Assembly: GCA_010671905.1 (NCBI GenBank)
Contig: JAAHII010000001.1
Location: 4,526,001 to 4,590,000, forward strand
Direction: 5' to 3'
Length of the DNA stretch: 64,000 bases
From: Leptolyngbya sp. SIOISBB
Lineage (GTDB): Bacteria; Cyanobacteriota; Cyanobacteriia; Phormidesmidales; Phormidesmidaceae
Under the pieces are notes generated by a model. That model did not search any database. It was not told the DNA's origin and saw only the letters and a program-made list of their open reading frames with translations. This document shows, piece by piece, positions 63,790-64,000 of this stretch. The position numbers were made by a program, and so were the translations under genes. Position 1 is the stretch's first letter; the number at the start of each line of letters is the position of its first letter.

Positions 63790-64000
63790 ATGTCTTCTCA
63801 AGTGTCAACTCTATTCCAGCTCTATCGCGATCGCGGCGGTGCTCAGTATGGCGGTGAAGCGGTCACCCAACTGGCCCACGCGCTGCAATGTGCCACCCTC
63901 GCGGAGCAAGCTGGAGCGTCCGCCGCGTTAGTGACAGCCTCTCTATTTCATGATTTAGGCCATCTGGTTCATCACTTGGGTGCAGATGTAGCGTTGCGAG
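63790..64000 (+). CDS. PhnZ-like HD-domain oxygenase, 3' end outside window
   Basis: Open from ATG 63790 to the window edge (70 codons). MSSQVSTLFQLYRDRGGAQYGGEAVTQLAHALQCATLAEQAGASAALVTASLFHDLGHLVHHLG (in pieces) matches the phosphonate-associated HD family: the mobile Tyr-x-x-Glu (Tyr20, Glu23) that caps the di-iron centre in PhnZ, the first His in LAHALQ and the HD pair in FHDLGHLVHH. PhnZ oxidises hydroxylated aminoethylphosphonate to glycine and phosphate using oxygen. The partner hydroxylase PhnY is not in the window. The final call depends on the missing part. Confidence 0.8.
   Translation, partial: MSSQVSTLFQLYRDRGGAQYGGEAVTQLAHALQCATLAEQAGASAALVTASLFHDLGHLVHHLGADVALR

Overview
The window comes from a cyanobacterium, probably a filamentous one. 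The HIP1 palindrome GCGATCGC recurs throughout coding DNA, short tandem heptamer repeats fill many intergenic gaps, and the gene families (type I-D CRISPR-Cas, Uma2 nucleases, WYL-domain cas regulator) are typical of cyanobacteria. No rRNA or tRNA gene was seen.

Positions 1-26,600, all on the minus strand and read from right to left, hold an extracellular contractile injection system (eCIS, Afp/PVC/MAC/tAC-like). The order is cap (DUF4255), an unknown 466-aa protein, two sheath proteins, two tube proteins, a tiny DUF5908 protein, LysM hub, VgrG-like spike, PAAR tip, gp25 wedge, large baseplate J protein, an S74-type fibre, a second (frameshifted) baseplate protein and the tape-measure protein. 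Non-structural genes follow: a secreted VWA protein (frameshifted), an unknown 298-aa protein and two tandem DUF4157 proteins, one fused to a metzincin-like zinc protease. The leftmost gene runs off the window. The AAA+ ATPase usual for eCIS is not in the window.

Positions 26,600-30,750 are a mobile-element junction: a MITE-like inverted repeat, a complete IS630-type element with inverted repeats, a tyrosine recombinase with an in-frame stop, an IS110-type transposase with a frameshift, and a heptamer-bearing dispersed repeat whose second copy lies near 58.6 kb.

Positions 30,750-53,250 are a type I-D CRISPR-Cas locus: divergent WYL regulator, cas3, cas10d (broken into three frames), csc2, csc1, cas6, cas4, cas1, cas2, and a 114-repeat array (113 spacers, 8.2 kb). 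The operon has been invaded by a RAYT (REP-associated tyrosine) transposase with its palindromes, a Uma2 nuclease gene, two small antisense genes and many AAAACTC/AATTCAA heptamer tracts, one of them inside cas6.

Positions 53,250-64,000 hold a DUF1016 (PD-D/EXK) gene, an IS1-like remnant, a tldD-pmbA pair and a phosphonate operon (phnC-phnD-phnE, a half-size TauE/SafE permease, phnM, a PhnZ-like HD protein cut by the window end) behind a candidate Pho box.

Five genes or gene parts are broken by frameshifts, and all five shifts are of the same sense (one extra base restores nothing, one base fewer restores the frame). This raises the possibility of consensus errors and should be settled before any of these genes is called dead.
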